A DNA stretch of 64,000 nt from NCBI RefSeq assembly GCF_023555495.1, contig NZ_JALCZO010000002.1, positions 124,001-188,000 on the forward strand, written 5' to 3'. Below, one piece after another: positions 8,367 to 16,121 of the stretch; position 1 is the stretch's first letter, and the number at the start of each line of letters is the position of its first letter. Below the pieces are notes generated by a model. It searched no databases. It saw only the letters and a list, made by a program, of their open reading frames with translations, and was not told the origin of the DNA. Position numbers and translations under genes: made by a program. Source of the stretch: Polaribacter sp. Z022. GTDB taxonomy: Bacteria > Bacteroidota > Bacteroidia > Flavobacteriales > Flavobacteriaceae.

Positions 8367-9794
8367 ATGGAGCCTATTAAAGATGAATTAAATTTAGAAG
8401 AAATTACGGCTATTTTTAATGCACAAAAAGCAAATCAATTTGTAGTTGCTAATCAACCTATAAAACAAAGAAGAAAGAAGTTGTTGGCTTTAAAAAAAGC
8501 TGTAGAAATTACATATAGAGATGCTATAAAAGAAGCTCTTTTTAAAGATATGGGAAAACCAAGTGCAGAAGTAGACCTGACTGAAATTTTTCCTATTACA
8601 AGTGAGATTAAGCATACTTTAAGTCATTTAAATTCATGGACTCATAAGCAAAGAGTTAGTACTCCAATAGCATTTTTAGGGGCTTCATCATATATAAAAT
8701 ACGAACCAAAAGGAGTTTGTTTAATTATTGCTCCTTGGAATTTTCCTGTAAATTTAACTTTAGCACCTTTGGTAAGTGCTATTGCAGCAGGTAATACTGT
8801 TGTTTTAAAACCATCAGAAATGACACCTCACACTTCTAAGGTTTTAAAAACTTTAGTTGCTGAAGTTTTTAATAATAACGAAGTTGCTTTAATTGAAGGA
8901 GCAGTACAAACATCTACAGATTTATTGTCTTTGCCTTTTAATCATATATTTTTTACAGGATCTCCTGCAATTGGAAAAATTGTAATGTCTGCAGCAGCAA
9001 AACATTTAACTTCTGTTACTTTAGAGTTAGGAGGAAAATCGCCAACAATTGTAGATGAAACAGCTTCAATAAAAAGTGCAGCCAAGAGAATTGCTTGGGG
9101 TAAATTTGTAAATGCAGGTCAAATTTGTATTGCGCCAGATTATATTTACGTTCATAAAAGTAAATACGAAGCTTTGGTTACAGAGTTTAAAAAAGTTTTG
9201 GATAGTTTTTATGACAATGATGCTAATACGTCTAAAAGTTATGCTTGTGTTGTAAATGAAAATCATAAAAGTAGAATTTCAAGTATTATTGAAGATGCTA
9301 AGAAACATGGAGCAACTATAGCTTATGGAGGTAAAATAGACAAAAATTCTGATGCAATAGAACCTACAGTTTTAACCAATGTAAGTATGGATTCTAGAGT
9401 AATGCAAGAAGAAATATTTGGGCCTATTTTACCAATAATTTCTTATGAAAACATAGAGGAAGTAATTGCAAGTGTAAACGCTAATGAAAAACCATTGGCA
9501 CTATATATCTACAGTAAGAAAAACAAAAATGTGCAATATATTTTAAACAATACTAGAGCAGGAGGTTCTTGTATAAATAATAATGGTGTACATTTTTACA
9601 ACAATAATTTACCTTTTGGAGGTTCTAATAATAGTGGAATTGGAAAATCGCACGGTTTTTTTGGGTTTCAAGAGTTTTCGAATGCAAGAGGTGTTTTAAA
9701 GCAAAATATACCTGGAGCGTTAGAAATATTAACACCACCATACACTAGTTTTAAAGAAAAAATTATTAATTTAACCATTAAATGGTTAAGCTAA
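8367..9794 (+). CDS. Aldehyde dehydrogenase, ALDH3-like
   Basis: A 475-residue NAD(P)-dependent aldehyde dehydrogenase, probably oxidising medium or long-chain aldehydes to acids. Key residues are visible: PWNFP with catalytic Asn125, the nucleotide-binding FFTGSPAIGK (195-204), general base Glu220 in LELGGKSP, and the catalytic Cys254 in NAGQICIAPDY. The AGQ.C.APDY form and the length fit the class 3 (fatty/aromatic aldehyde) group better than longer class 1/2 enzymes. It is followed after 89 bases by a FabH-like gene on the same strand; the two may share a transcript, which would link it to fatty-acyl metabolism, but this is not certain. Confidence 0.93.
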   Translation: MEPIKDELNLEEITAIFNAQKANQFVVANQPIKQRRKKLLALKKAVEITYRDAIKEALFKDMGKPSAEVDLTEIFPITSEIKHTLSHLNSWTHKQRVSTPIAFLGASSYIKYEPKGVCLIIAPWNFPVNLTLAPLVSAIAAGNTVVLKPSEMTPHTSKVLKTLVAEVFNNNEVALIEGAVQTSTDLLSLPFNHIFFTGSPAIGKIVMSAAAKHLTSVTLELGGKSPTIVDETASIKSAAKRIAWGKFVNAGQICIAPDYIYVHKSKYEALVTEFKKVLDSFYDNDANTSKSYACVVNENHKSRISSIIEDAKKHGATIAYGGKIDKNSDAIEPTVLTNVSMDSRVMQEEIFGPILPIISYENIEEVIASVNANEKPLALYIYSKKNKNVQYILNNTRAGGSCINNNGVHFYNNNLPFGGSNNSGIGKSHGFFGFQEFSNARGVLKQNIPGALEILTPPYTSFKEKIINLTIKWLS

Positions 9795-9883
9795 AAAGCC
9801 CTATTATACAATATTGTAAAGGTGCTAAATATTGCTTATTTTAGCTAAGAACAAACTAACAATTAACTAAAAATATATATTAT

Positions 9884-10891
9884 ATGTACAATTCTAAAAT
9901 TACCGGACTTGGGTATTATGTTCCTGATAATGTTGTAACCAACAATGATTTAAAGGAATTTATGGATACTTCTGATGAATGGATACAAGAAAGAACAGGA
10001 ATTAAAGAGCGTAGATGGATTGATCCTAAAACAGAAGATACCACAGCAGTAATGGGTGCAAAAGCATCAAGAATTGCCATAGAAAGAGCTGGTTTAACAA
10101 AAGATGATATCGATTTTATAGTGTTTGCCACTTTAAGTCCAGATATGTATTTTCCAGGAGGTGGAGTGCAAGTACAAGATATTTTAGAAATGCCAACAAT
10201 TGGAGCTTTAGATGTACGTAATCAATGTTCTGGTTTTATATATGCTATGTCTGTTGCAGACCAGTTTATAAAAACAGGAATGTATAAAAATATTTTAGTG
10301 ATTGGTGCCGAAAATCATTCTGGTGGTTTAGAAAAATCAACAAGGGGTAGAGGTGTTACAGTTATTTTTGGTGATGGAGCAGGAGCTGCAGTTTTATCTA
10401 GATGTGAAGAGGAAGGAAAAGGAATTTTATCTTCTCATTTACATTCTGAAGGGAAACACGCTAAAGAATTGGTTTTAGAAGGTCCTTCTACAGGAAGATG
10501 GGTGCCTGAAATTTTAGAAAAAAATGATCCTGATGATACTTCTTATTATCCTTATATGAATGGACAGTTTGTTTTTAAACATGCCATTACTCGTTTTTCT
10601 GAAGCTATAGTAGAAGGTTTAGAAGCTAATAATTTACAGAAGGATGATATAAATATGTTAATTCCTCATCAAGCTAATTTACGTATTGCTCAGTTTATAC
10701 AAAAGAAATTTAGATTGTCTGATGACCAGGTTTTTAACAACATAATGAAATATGGAAATACTACTGCTGCTTCTGTAATTATAGCGTTAACTGAAGCTTG
10801 GGAATTAGGAAAAATAAAAGATGGTGATTTGGTGGTTTTAGCTGCTTTTGGTAGCGGATTTACTTGGGGATCTGTTATAATGCGTTGGTAA
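9884..10891 (+). CDS. 3-oxoacyl-ACP synthase III family protein (FabH-like)
   Basis: A 335-residue thiolase-fold condensing enzyme with the KAS III catalytic triad intact: Cys115 (NQCSGF), His262 (IPHQANLRI) and Asn292 (KYGNTTAAS). The C-terminal GSGFTWGS is also typical. KAS III enzymes condense an acyl-CoA with malonyl-ACP to start fatty-acid chains; Bacteroidota often carry several divergent copies, so I do not assign this one as the housekeeping fabH. It is not in a fab/acp operon: upstream is an aldehyde dehydrogenase and downstream a bidirectional terminator. It could serve branched-chain or special lipid synthesis. Confidence 0.9.
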   Translation: MYNSKITGLGYYVPDNVVTNNDLKEFMDTSDEWIQERTGIKERRWIDPKTEDTTAVMGAKASRIAIERAGLTKDDIDFIVFATLSPDMYFPGGGVQVQDILEMPTIGALDVRNQCSGFIYAMSVADQFIKTGMYKNILVIGAENHSGGLEKSTRGRGVTVIFGDGAGAAVLSRCEEEGKGILSSHLHSEGKHAKELVLEGPSTGRWVPEILEKNDPDDTSYYPYMNGQFVFKHAITRFSEAIVEGLEANNLQKDDINMLIPHQANLRIAQFIQKKFRLSDDQVFNNIMKYGNTTAASVIIALTEAWELGKIKDGDLVVLAAFGSGFTWGSVIMRW

Positions 10892-10910
10892 AATTAAAAT
10901 TAAAGATTAA

Positions 10911-10950
10911 AAAAAAGAGGTTTCAAAATATTTTGAAACCTCTTTTTTTT
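10911..10950. terminator. Bidirectional terminator
   Basis: A long, nearly perfect stem (AAAAAAGAGGTTTCAAAAT at 10911-10929 and its complement at 10930-10950), A-rich on one side and T-rich on the other. It separates convergent genes and can terminate both the FabH-like and the sulfatase transcripts. Confidence 0.9.
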
Positions 10951-10956
10951 GTAAGC

Positions 10957-12552
10957 TTAAGATTGATTTAATAAATCCATCATTTTACTTCTCATATCTT
11001 TTTTAATTTTTGAATATTTTTTGTTTTTAGCCAAATTTGTCCATTCATGTGGATCTTTTTTGTGGTCATACAATTCTTCTTTACCACTTGTGTATAAAAT
11101 ATATCTATATCTTTTAGAACGTACAGAATAATTTTGTTTATCTATTTCAGAATTTTTAAAAAAACCTCTAACAACAGATAGTGCTACATCTGGTCCATTC
11201 CATTTAGAAGACTTAGGTTTTTCTAAAAAAGGTTTTAAACTAAATCCACTTAAAGGTTTTCCGTTTTTGCCTTTTATATTGCTAACATTTATATCGCAAA
11301 AATCAGTAATTGTAGGAAAAATATCAATTAAAGAAACAGGATTGTCAATTGTTTTTCCATGACTTTTTTTCATGTTAGGAGCTTTAATTACTAATGGAAC
11401 TCTAGTGGTTTCTTCCCATAAATTGTTTTTGTATAAAAAACCTTTTTCTCCGTGATTATATCCATGGTCACTAGCTAAAATAATAATGGTGTTTTTGCTA
11501 AACTTACTTTTTTCTAAAGCATCTAAAACTTTACCTACTTGTTCATCAGCATAAGTAATACAAGCTAAATAGGCTTGTAAATATTTTCTTAAACCATAAT
11601 TAATATCACCTTTATATGCTTTTTCTAAGTTTTGATAATGTTTACCCCAAGGAACATCCCAAGTAAAGGTTTCTCTATAATAAGTATCATCTGTATCATT
11701 TTTTTTAATCTTTGGAAGTTGAATTTTATCTACAGGGTACATGTCAAAATATTTCTTTGGAGCTACTAAAGGTGTGTGAGGTCTTACAAATCCAACTGCT
11801 AAAAAGAAAGGTTTATCTGTGTTGTTTTTCTCTAAAGATTCAATTTTATTTACAGCCCATTGTGCATGTAATTCATCATTCATTAAATCTCTATCATCTT
11901 CACTATTATATTTAAAATGTTTTCTTTCTGCAAGATTATACCATCCATTATAACCAGGAGAATTTGCATCTGCTGGCACATTTGGAACTTTATCTAAAGA
12001 CATAAAAAGTCCGTCATTTCTATTGGTTGCATACTCTATAGGCATTAAAGGGTGAGGTGTAAATTCTTTTCCATTTTTATATCCTTTTCCATTAAATGGA
12101 TATGGTCCAAAATCGTTTTTTACTCCATATTCTGTCCATTCAGATACTACTCTGTCATGCATTAGTTTACCAGTTCCATAACTATTATAACCATTTTCCC
12201 TCATGTAATTTGGCAAGGTTTTTACATCTTTTAAAACTTCATTTTTAGTCCATTTAAAAAACCAAAAATTACGGGAAACATGTGGATAAATACCTGTTAA
12301 CATACTCGATCTTGAAGGTGCACAAATTGGAGCATTTGAATGGGCATTTGTAAAAACTGTTCCTTGTTTGGCTAGTTTGTCCATGTTTGGTGTTTTTACT
12401 TGTGGATGACCGCCTAAAAAACCTGTAAAGTCATTTAAATCGTCTAACATAATTAGAACCACATTCGGTTTTTCTTCTGATTGACTGAAACCAATACCAG
12501 ATAAAGCTAATAGAAATATTGGCAATACGAATTTTATAATTTTTGTTTTCAT
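10957..12552 (-). CDS. Secreted/periplasmic sulfatase, S1 (formylglycine) family
   Basis: A 531-residue arylsulfatase-superfamily enzyme with signal peptide (residues 1-23, ending GFSQ). The maturation site is Cys77 in CAPSRSSMLTG, which is converted to formylglycine by FGE. Metal ligands are visible as Asp37-Asp38 (MLDDLND) and Asp362-His363 (ASDHGYNHG). The overall pattern resembles iduronate-2-sulfatase-like S1 subfamilies; the exact subfamily cannot be fixed here. It removes sulfate esters from a sugar. The start is 81 bases after the stop of the upstream propeller enzyme gene on the same strand, without a terminator, so the two are likely co-transcribed and act on the same sulfated polysaccharide. 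Confidence 0.93.
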   Translation of the reverse strand: MKTKIIKFVLPIFLLALSGIGFSQSEEKPNVVLIMLDDLNDFTGFLGGHPQVKTPNMDKLAKQGTVFTNAHSNAPICAPSRSSMLTGIYPHVSRNFWFFKWTKNEVLKDVKTLPNYMRENGYNSYGTGKLMHDRVVSEWTEYGVKNDFGPYPFNGKGYKNGKEFTPHPLMPIEYATNRNDGLFMSLDKVPNVPADANSPGYNGWYNLAERKHFKYNSEDDRDLMNDELHAQWAVNKIESLEKNNTDKPFFLAVGFVRPHTPLVAPKKYFDMYPVDKIQLPKIKKNDTDDTYYRETFTWDVPWGKHYQNLEKAYKGDINYGLRKYLQAYLACITYADEQVGKVLDALEKSKFSKNTIIILASDHGYNHGEKGFLYKNNLWEETTRVPLVIKAPNMKKSHGKTIDNPVSLIDIFPTITDFCDINVSNIKGKNGKPLSGFSLKPFLEKPKSSKWNGPDVALSVVRGFFKNSEIDKQNYSVRSKRYRYILYTSGKEELYDHKKDPHEWTNLAKNKKYSKIKKDMRSKMMDLLNQS

Positions 12553-12633
12553 TTTAATTATTTTTAAGCGAGTTCTGGATACATTTTCTTTTTCATTTTC
12601 AATTAAAAGAAAGCAATAGAACTGAGATTGTTT

Positions 12634-15450
12634 TTATAATTTTTCTTGTAATTCGATATCAATAAAACGATAAGAGCCACAAGGTATTTTTACTTTAACA
12701 GCTTTTGTGTTTTTTAAACTAAAGTTTTCGCCATTTAATAAATCTGTCATTTTTTTAGGTTTTGCAGTATGAAAAGTTACAGTAATTTCTTTATCACTAG
12801 GACTGATATAATCTCCATCTACAAGAGTTAAACGAATATGTTTTTTATCAGTTTGAGCAACTACCCAACCTACATTTCCAGAAACCGTTAAAGGCAATAA
12901 TTTTGCTGATTTTTCAATATCTTTTTTAATGGTTTTGTAATACGTTTCTGCAGGAAATTTTTGCTTTCCATCTGCAGAAATGTAATTTCTACCATCTGTA
13001 ATATATTCCTTTAAAATGTTTTTATAAATAGGATGTAATTTGTCTACCAATTTTCCACGAGGTTCATCTTTTTTAGCCAATGTTCCATTTTGAACAGGCG
13101 TAATCAAAACTAAACCATTGTTATAAGAAGGAATAAAATTTAAACGACGTTCTGTTTCATTAGCTGCATACTTTGAGAAATCCCATTCTGTAACAGGAGC
13201 TGCAGGCCAAGAACCATTTATACGTCCAAAAACCATTTTGTTCTTGTTTTCTTCTTCCTGACTAAATTCAATAATACTTTTTACTTTTGAACTTTCTAAA
13301 TAATGATGATCTGGAGTAGTCATACTCAAATGCACAGGAGATAAACTCAACAATTCATTTCTGTTAGGTACATATAAAGCACCTTTTGCTATTAATTCCC
13401 AAACCACACTAAAATAATCTTGATCTACTGCAAAATTGTTAAAATGTGTTGCTCCATTTGCTGCTGCATAAATAATTTGACGCATTGCATGATTTGGCAA
13501 TCGTTGAGAAGAAAATTGACGCAAACGATCGTAAGATGCATTGTCCATAATAGAACGTGTTCCCCATTGATTTACAGAACCACCTAACCAATAACCAACT
13601 CTACCTGCCACACTTAAATCCATAGATTTGTCTGAAGTTTCCTCCATAGTTGGAACAAAAATATCAGCAAATTCTCCAGATTGTAAACGAGACCACATTG
13701 GCATATACGCAGGTCCTTGCCAAAAAATATTTTTACAACGTAAATGAATGTTTACATTTTTATTTTTCCCATATTTTGCTAATGGATAGAGCATGTCATC
13801 TAAAACATACTTAAAATCTTTTGTATGATTTTCTAATTCAGGGAAAATAAAAACCATTTTTTTATCACCAGAAGCATCAATTAGTTTTCTTTTGGTTCTA
13901 GAACTGTAAAAGAATGGATCGTTTCCATGACCACCCCACATTGCTAATCCTTTATGATCTTTGAAAGCAACTGTTGTTTTTTCTAACACATCTGCTTCTG
14001 TCATTGTGTATTTTTTACGTCTGTCTCTTCTATCTCTGTAAAATTGATTCGGAATTGTATCTCTATTCCAATCTTTTGGATCTTGTGCAGTTGGGAAAAA
14101 CTTAAAGGCTAAAAAAGAAGGTGAATCGTAATTAGAATTGACTTTATCAATTACAGGATGAGGATATGAGACATTTTTTTTGTTAATAGGTAAATCTGAA
14201 ACAAAGAAAATGGGTTTTACATTGCGCTCCCAAGAAGGTTTTTTAAATTTTCTTAAATCTTTTCTTACTTTTTCTGTATTTGCTAAAATGGCTTCAATTT
14301 TTCCATGAGGTTCTAATTTTTCAAAAGCAGATTTCCATTTTTTATTTGTGTAATCAATAATATGAATACAACTTCCTCCACTTTGAACACTACCTAAAAT
14401 AATTTTTTTATTGGCAGTATCATGCCACATATCATTGTAAGTGTATTTGTTTACTAAAATTTTATTGAGTTTTGTAAAATTATCAGCAAGCAATACAATT
14501 CTGCTCCCAGCTATAGTAAAATATTGGTGACTATTTCCATCTGAAATAATAGTAGTTTGTGGCACTAAATATGCATTTTTACCTAAAGCCATTCTATGTT
14601 TACGAGCATCAAAAGTTTGATTTACTTCTGATTCTAAATTGTAACGTAAAAATTTTGTGTCAGCTAGAATAGTAGAAGTACCTGCTAAAATTTCATTTTT
14701 TCCATTTCCAAAATATTTAGAAATACGAACATCTCCAATTGGCTTTTTATTTTTTAAAACGATTCTTTTGTAAGGTTTATCTGCTAAAGGTTCAAACAAA
14801 TAAATAGCACCTTTGTGTTGCATAGAGTTTATTGCAGCCACCACAACTAAATTTTCTGAGCCATCAGCTTGTTTAGCAACTCTTAAAAAATTTGCAATAT
14901 GAGTTTTTGATTTTCCATTTAATTTTCCAAATTTTTCTTTTGAATAAGTAGATGAAGCTAAGGTTTTAACCAATTTTCCTTTTGATGATAAATAGTAGAT
15001 GTTTTTATCAAATCCACCACAAACCACATAAGCACTATTGTCTTTTTTAATGGCTGTAACAGCATACATTGGTGCATCATTTTTTTTGAATTTCCATAAT
15101 AACTTTCCATTTTTATTTAAGCAGTACAAAGTACCATCTGCGTTTGCTGCTAAAATTTCATCATTACCATCACCAGTAATATCACTACACCAAACATCTT
15201 GGTTCATGAACCCAGAAAGTTTATTTTTCCATAGCGTTTTTCCATTATAATCTATAGCCAATAAAGTTCCTTTAAAACTACTGTTAACTATATAGTTTTT
15301 ACCTTTTTTCTTAGCAATTCTTACTTTAGAAATAGTGTGTTTTGTATCTATACTTTTAATGCCGTCTTTTTCTATAATTTTATTTGAACTCTGTGCATTT
15401 GTAAAAAAAACAAATGCAAATAGAAAAACATAGACTGAAATGGATTTCAT
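12634..15450 (-). CDS. Large secreted beta-propeller enzyme, putative lambda-carrageenase-like (GH150-like)
   Basis: A 938-residue exported protein (signal peptide ending FFTNAQ). Residues about 40-400 form PQQ/FG-GAP-like propeller blades such as GTLLAIDYNGKTLWK and ITGDGNDEILAANADGTLYCL. Residues about 430-930 form a second module with conserved motifs: GGHGNDP (506-512), FPELE (536-540), PTMEETSDKSM (600-610), GSVNQWGTRS (624-633), DNASYDRLRQF (636-646) and NGATHFNNF (665-673). The same motifs recur in the protein at 52192-55326. Size and the propeller-plus-module design match what is published for lambda-carrageenase (GH150). Together with the adjacent sulfatase this suggests a sulfated-galactan depolymerase, but the family call is inference. 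Conserved Glu538, Glu540, Glu603 and Glu604 are candidate catalytic acids. No T9SS domain is seen. Confidence 0.5.
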   Translation of the reverse strand: MKSISVYVFLFAFVFFTNAQSSNKIIEKDGIKSIDTKHTISKVRIAKKKGKNYIVNSSFKGTLLAIDYNGKTLWKNKLSGFMNQDVWCSDITGDGNDEILAANADGTLYCLNKNGKLLWKFKKNDAPMYAVTAIKKDNSAYVVCGGFDKNIYYLSSKGKLVKTLASSTYSKEKFGKLNGKSKTHIANFLRVAKQADGSENLVVVAAINSMQHKGAIYLFEPLADKPYKRIVLKNKKPIGDVRISKYFGNGKNEILAGTSTILADTKFLRYNLESEVNQTFDARKHRMALGKNAYLVPQTTIISDGNSHQYFTIAGSRIVLLADNFTKLNKILVNKYTYNDMWHDTANKKIILGSVQSGGSCIHIIDYTNKKWKSAFEKLEPHGKIEAILANTEKVRKDLRKFKKPSWERNVKPIFFVSDLPINKKNVSYPHPVIDKVNSNYDSPSFLAFKFFPTAQDPKDWNRDTIPNQFYRDRRDRRKKYTMTEADVLEKTTVAFKDHKGLAMWGGHGNDPFFYSSRTKRKLIDASGDKKMVFIFPELENHTKDFKYVLDDMLYPLAKYGKNKNVNIHLRCKNIFWQGPAYMPMWSRLQSGEFADIFVPTMEETSDKSMDLSVAGRVGYWLGGSVNQWGTRSIMDNASYDRLRQFSSQRLPNHAMRQIIYAAANGATHFNNFAVDQDYFSVVWELIAKGALYVPNRNELLSLSPVHLSMTTPDHHYLESSKVKSIIEFSQEEENKNKMVFGRINGSWPAAPVTEWDFSKYAANETERRLNFIPSYNNGLVLITPVQNGTLAKKDEPRGKLVDKLHPIYKNILKEYITDGRNYISADGKQKFPAETYYKTIKKDIEKSAKLLPLTVSGNVGWVVAQTDKKHIRLTLVDGDYISPSDKEITVTFHTAKPKKMTDLLNGENFSLKNTKAVKVKIPCGSYRFIDIELQEKL

Positions 15451-15624
15451 TTATTTTTATTTTAGTATTTATCATAGTAAAATAAAAATATTTAAGTCAA
15501 TAAATTGTAGTTACTTGTATTTAGTGTGTTGTTATTAGTAAAAAAGAAATGTTTTAGTTGATTTGCTATTATTTTACGATATTAAATTTCATTAAAAAAG
15601 AAGGAATAGCCGTTAAAAATTGAG

Positions 15625-15685
15625 TTTCGCTAAACTAAAGACGTTTATGCAACGTTTTAATATTTTACAAACGTAGATAGCGAAA
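15625..15685. repeat. Large nested dyad, attC-like in form
   Basis: Two nested inverted repeats: TTTCGCTA (15625-15632) with TAGCGAAA (15678-15685), and inside them ACGTTT (15641-15646) with AAACGT (15669-15674). The spacers between arms are unequal (8 and 3 bases), as in folded attC sites of integron cassettes. The surrounding bases GAATAGCCGTTAA and CTAAACTAAAGACGTTTATGC resemble cassette-like intergenic repeats of flavobacteria as I remember them. It lies just downstream of a pair of tiny membrane genes. The rest of 15451-15712 holds nothing I recognise. Confidence 0.4.
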
Positions 15686-15712
15686 TTGTATTTTTAAAAG
15701 TTTAGAATCAAG

Positions 15713-15934
15713 TTATTTTAGGTGGTTAATTTTTTTATTTGGTATTATGTACCATTTGTTTAACTTTCCAGTAAATAGATAATAAAGCCATAATACTAAT
15801 GCAAATATCAAAGCCGAATAAATTTCAAAATCATTAATATCCTCATTTTTAACAAAATAAGTGATAACACACACAATTACCGAAATAAAACAAGCAATAA
15901 ATAAAAATAAAATTTTGTTAATTAAATTTTTCAT
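15713..15934 (-). CDS. Small membrane protein (73 aa)
   Basis: A 73-residue protein with two hydrophobic helices: ILFLFIACFISVIVCVITYF and YSALIFALVLWLYYLF, joined by a short acidic loop (KNEDINDFE), with a basic C-terminus. The ATG at 15932-15934 overlaps the stop codon of the upstream gene in the pattern ATGA, implying translational coupling; an in-frame TTG at 15940 is less likely to be the start. The family is unknown. It and its partner could be a two-subunit membrane complex, for example a toxin/immunity-like or cassette-borne pair, but nothing in the sequence proves that. Confidence 0.6.
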   Translation of the reverse strand: MKNLINKILFLFIACFISVIVCVITYFVKNEDINDFEIYSALIFALVLWLYYLFTGKLNKWYIIPNKKINHLK

Positions 15935-16110
15935 CCACAATATTCTATTACATAATATATTATTAATATTATTGCATATGTAATTGTTTTAAAAAAGATC
16001 TTTCTGTAAGGAAAATCATACATATTCTTATCATATTCTTTAGCTTCTAGAAAACCTTTAATTAAAGAATATATCATTACAATTATAACTATTATTATAA
16101 AATAATTCAT
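15931..16110 (-). CDS. Small membrane protein (59 aa)
   Basis: A short minus-strand frame from ATG at 16108-16110 to TGA at 15931-15933. The product begins with a very hydrophobic helix (MNYFIIIVIIVMIYSLIKGF), has a polar middle (LEAKEYDKNMYDFPYRK), and ends with a second helix (ITYAIILIIYYVIEYCG). Its stop codon overlaps the start of the 73-residue membrane protein, so the two are translationally coupled. No family is recognised. It starts 11 bases after the stop codon of the outer-membrane receptor at 16122-18536, so it could be read from the same transcript. Confidence 0.6.
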   Translation of the reverse strand: MNYFIIIVIIVMIYSLIKGFLEAKEYDKNMYDFPYRKIFFKTITYAIILIIYYVIEYCG

Positions 16111-16121
16111 AAATAAAAAAT

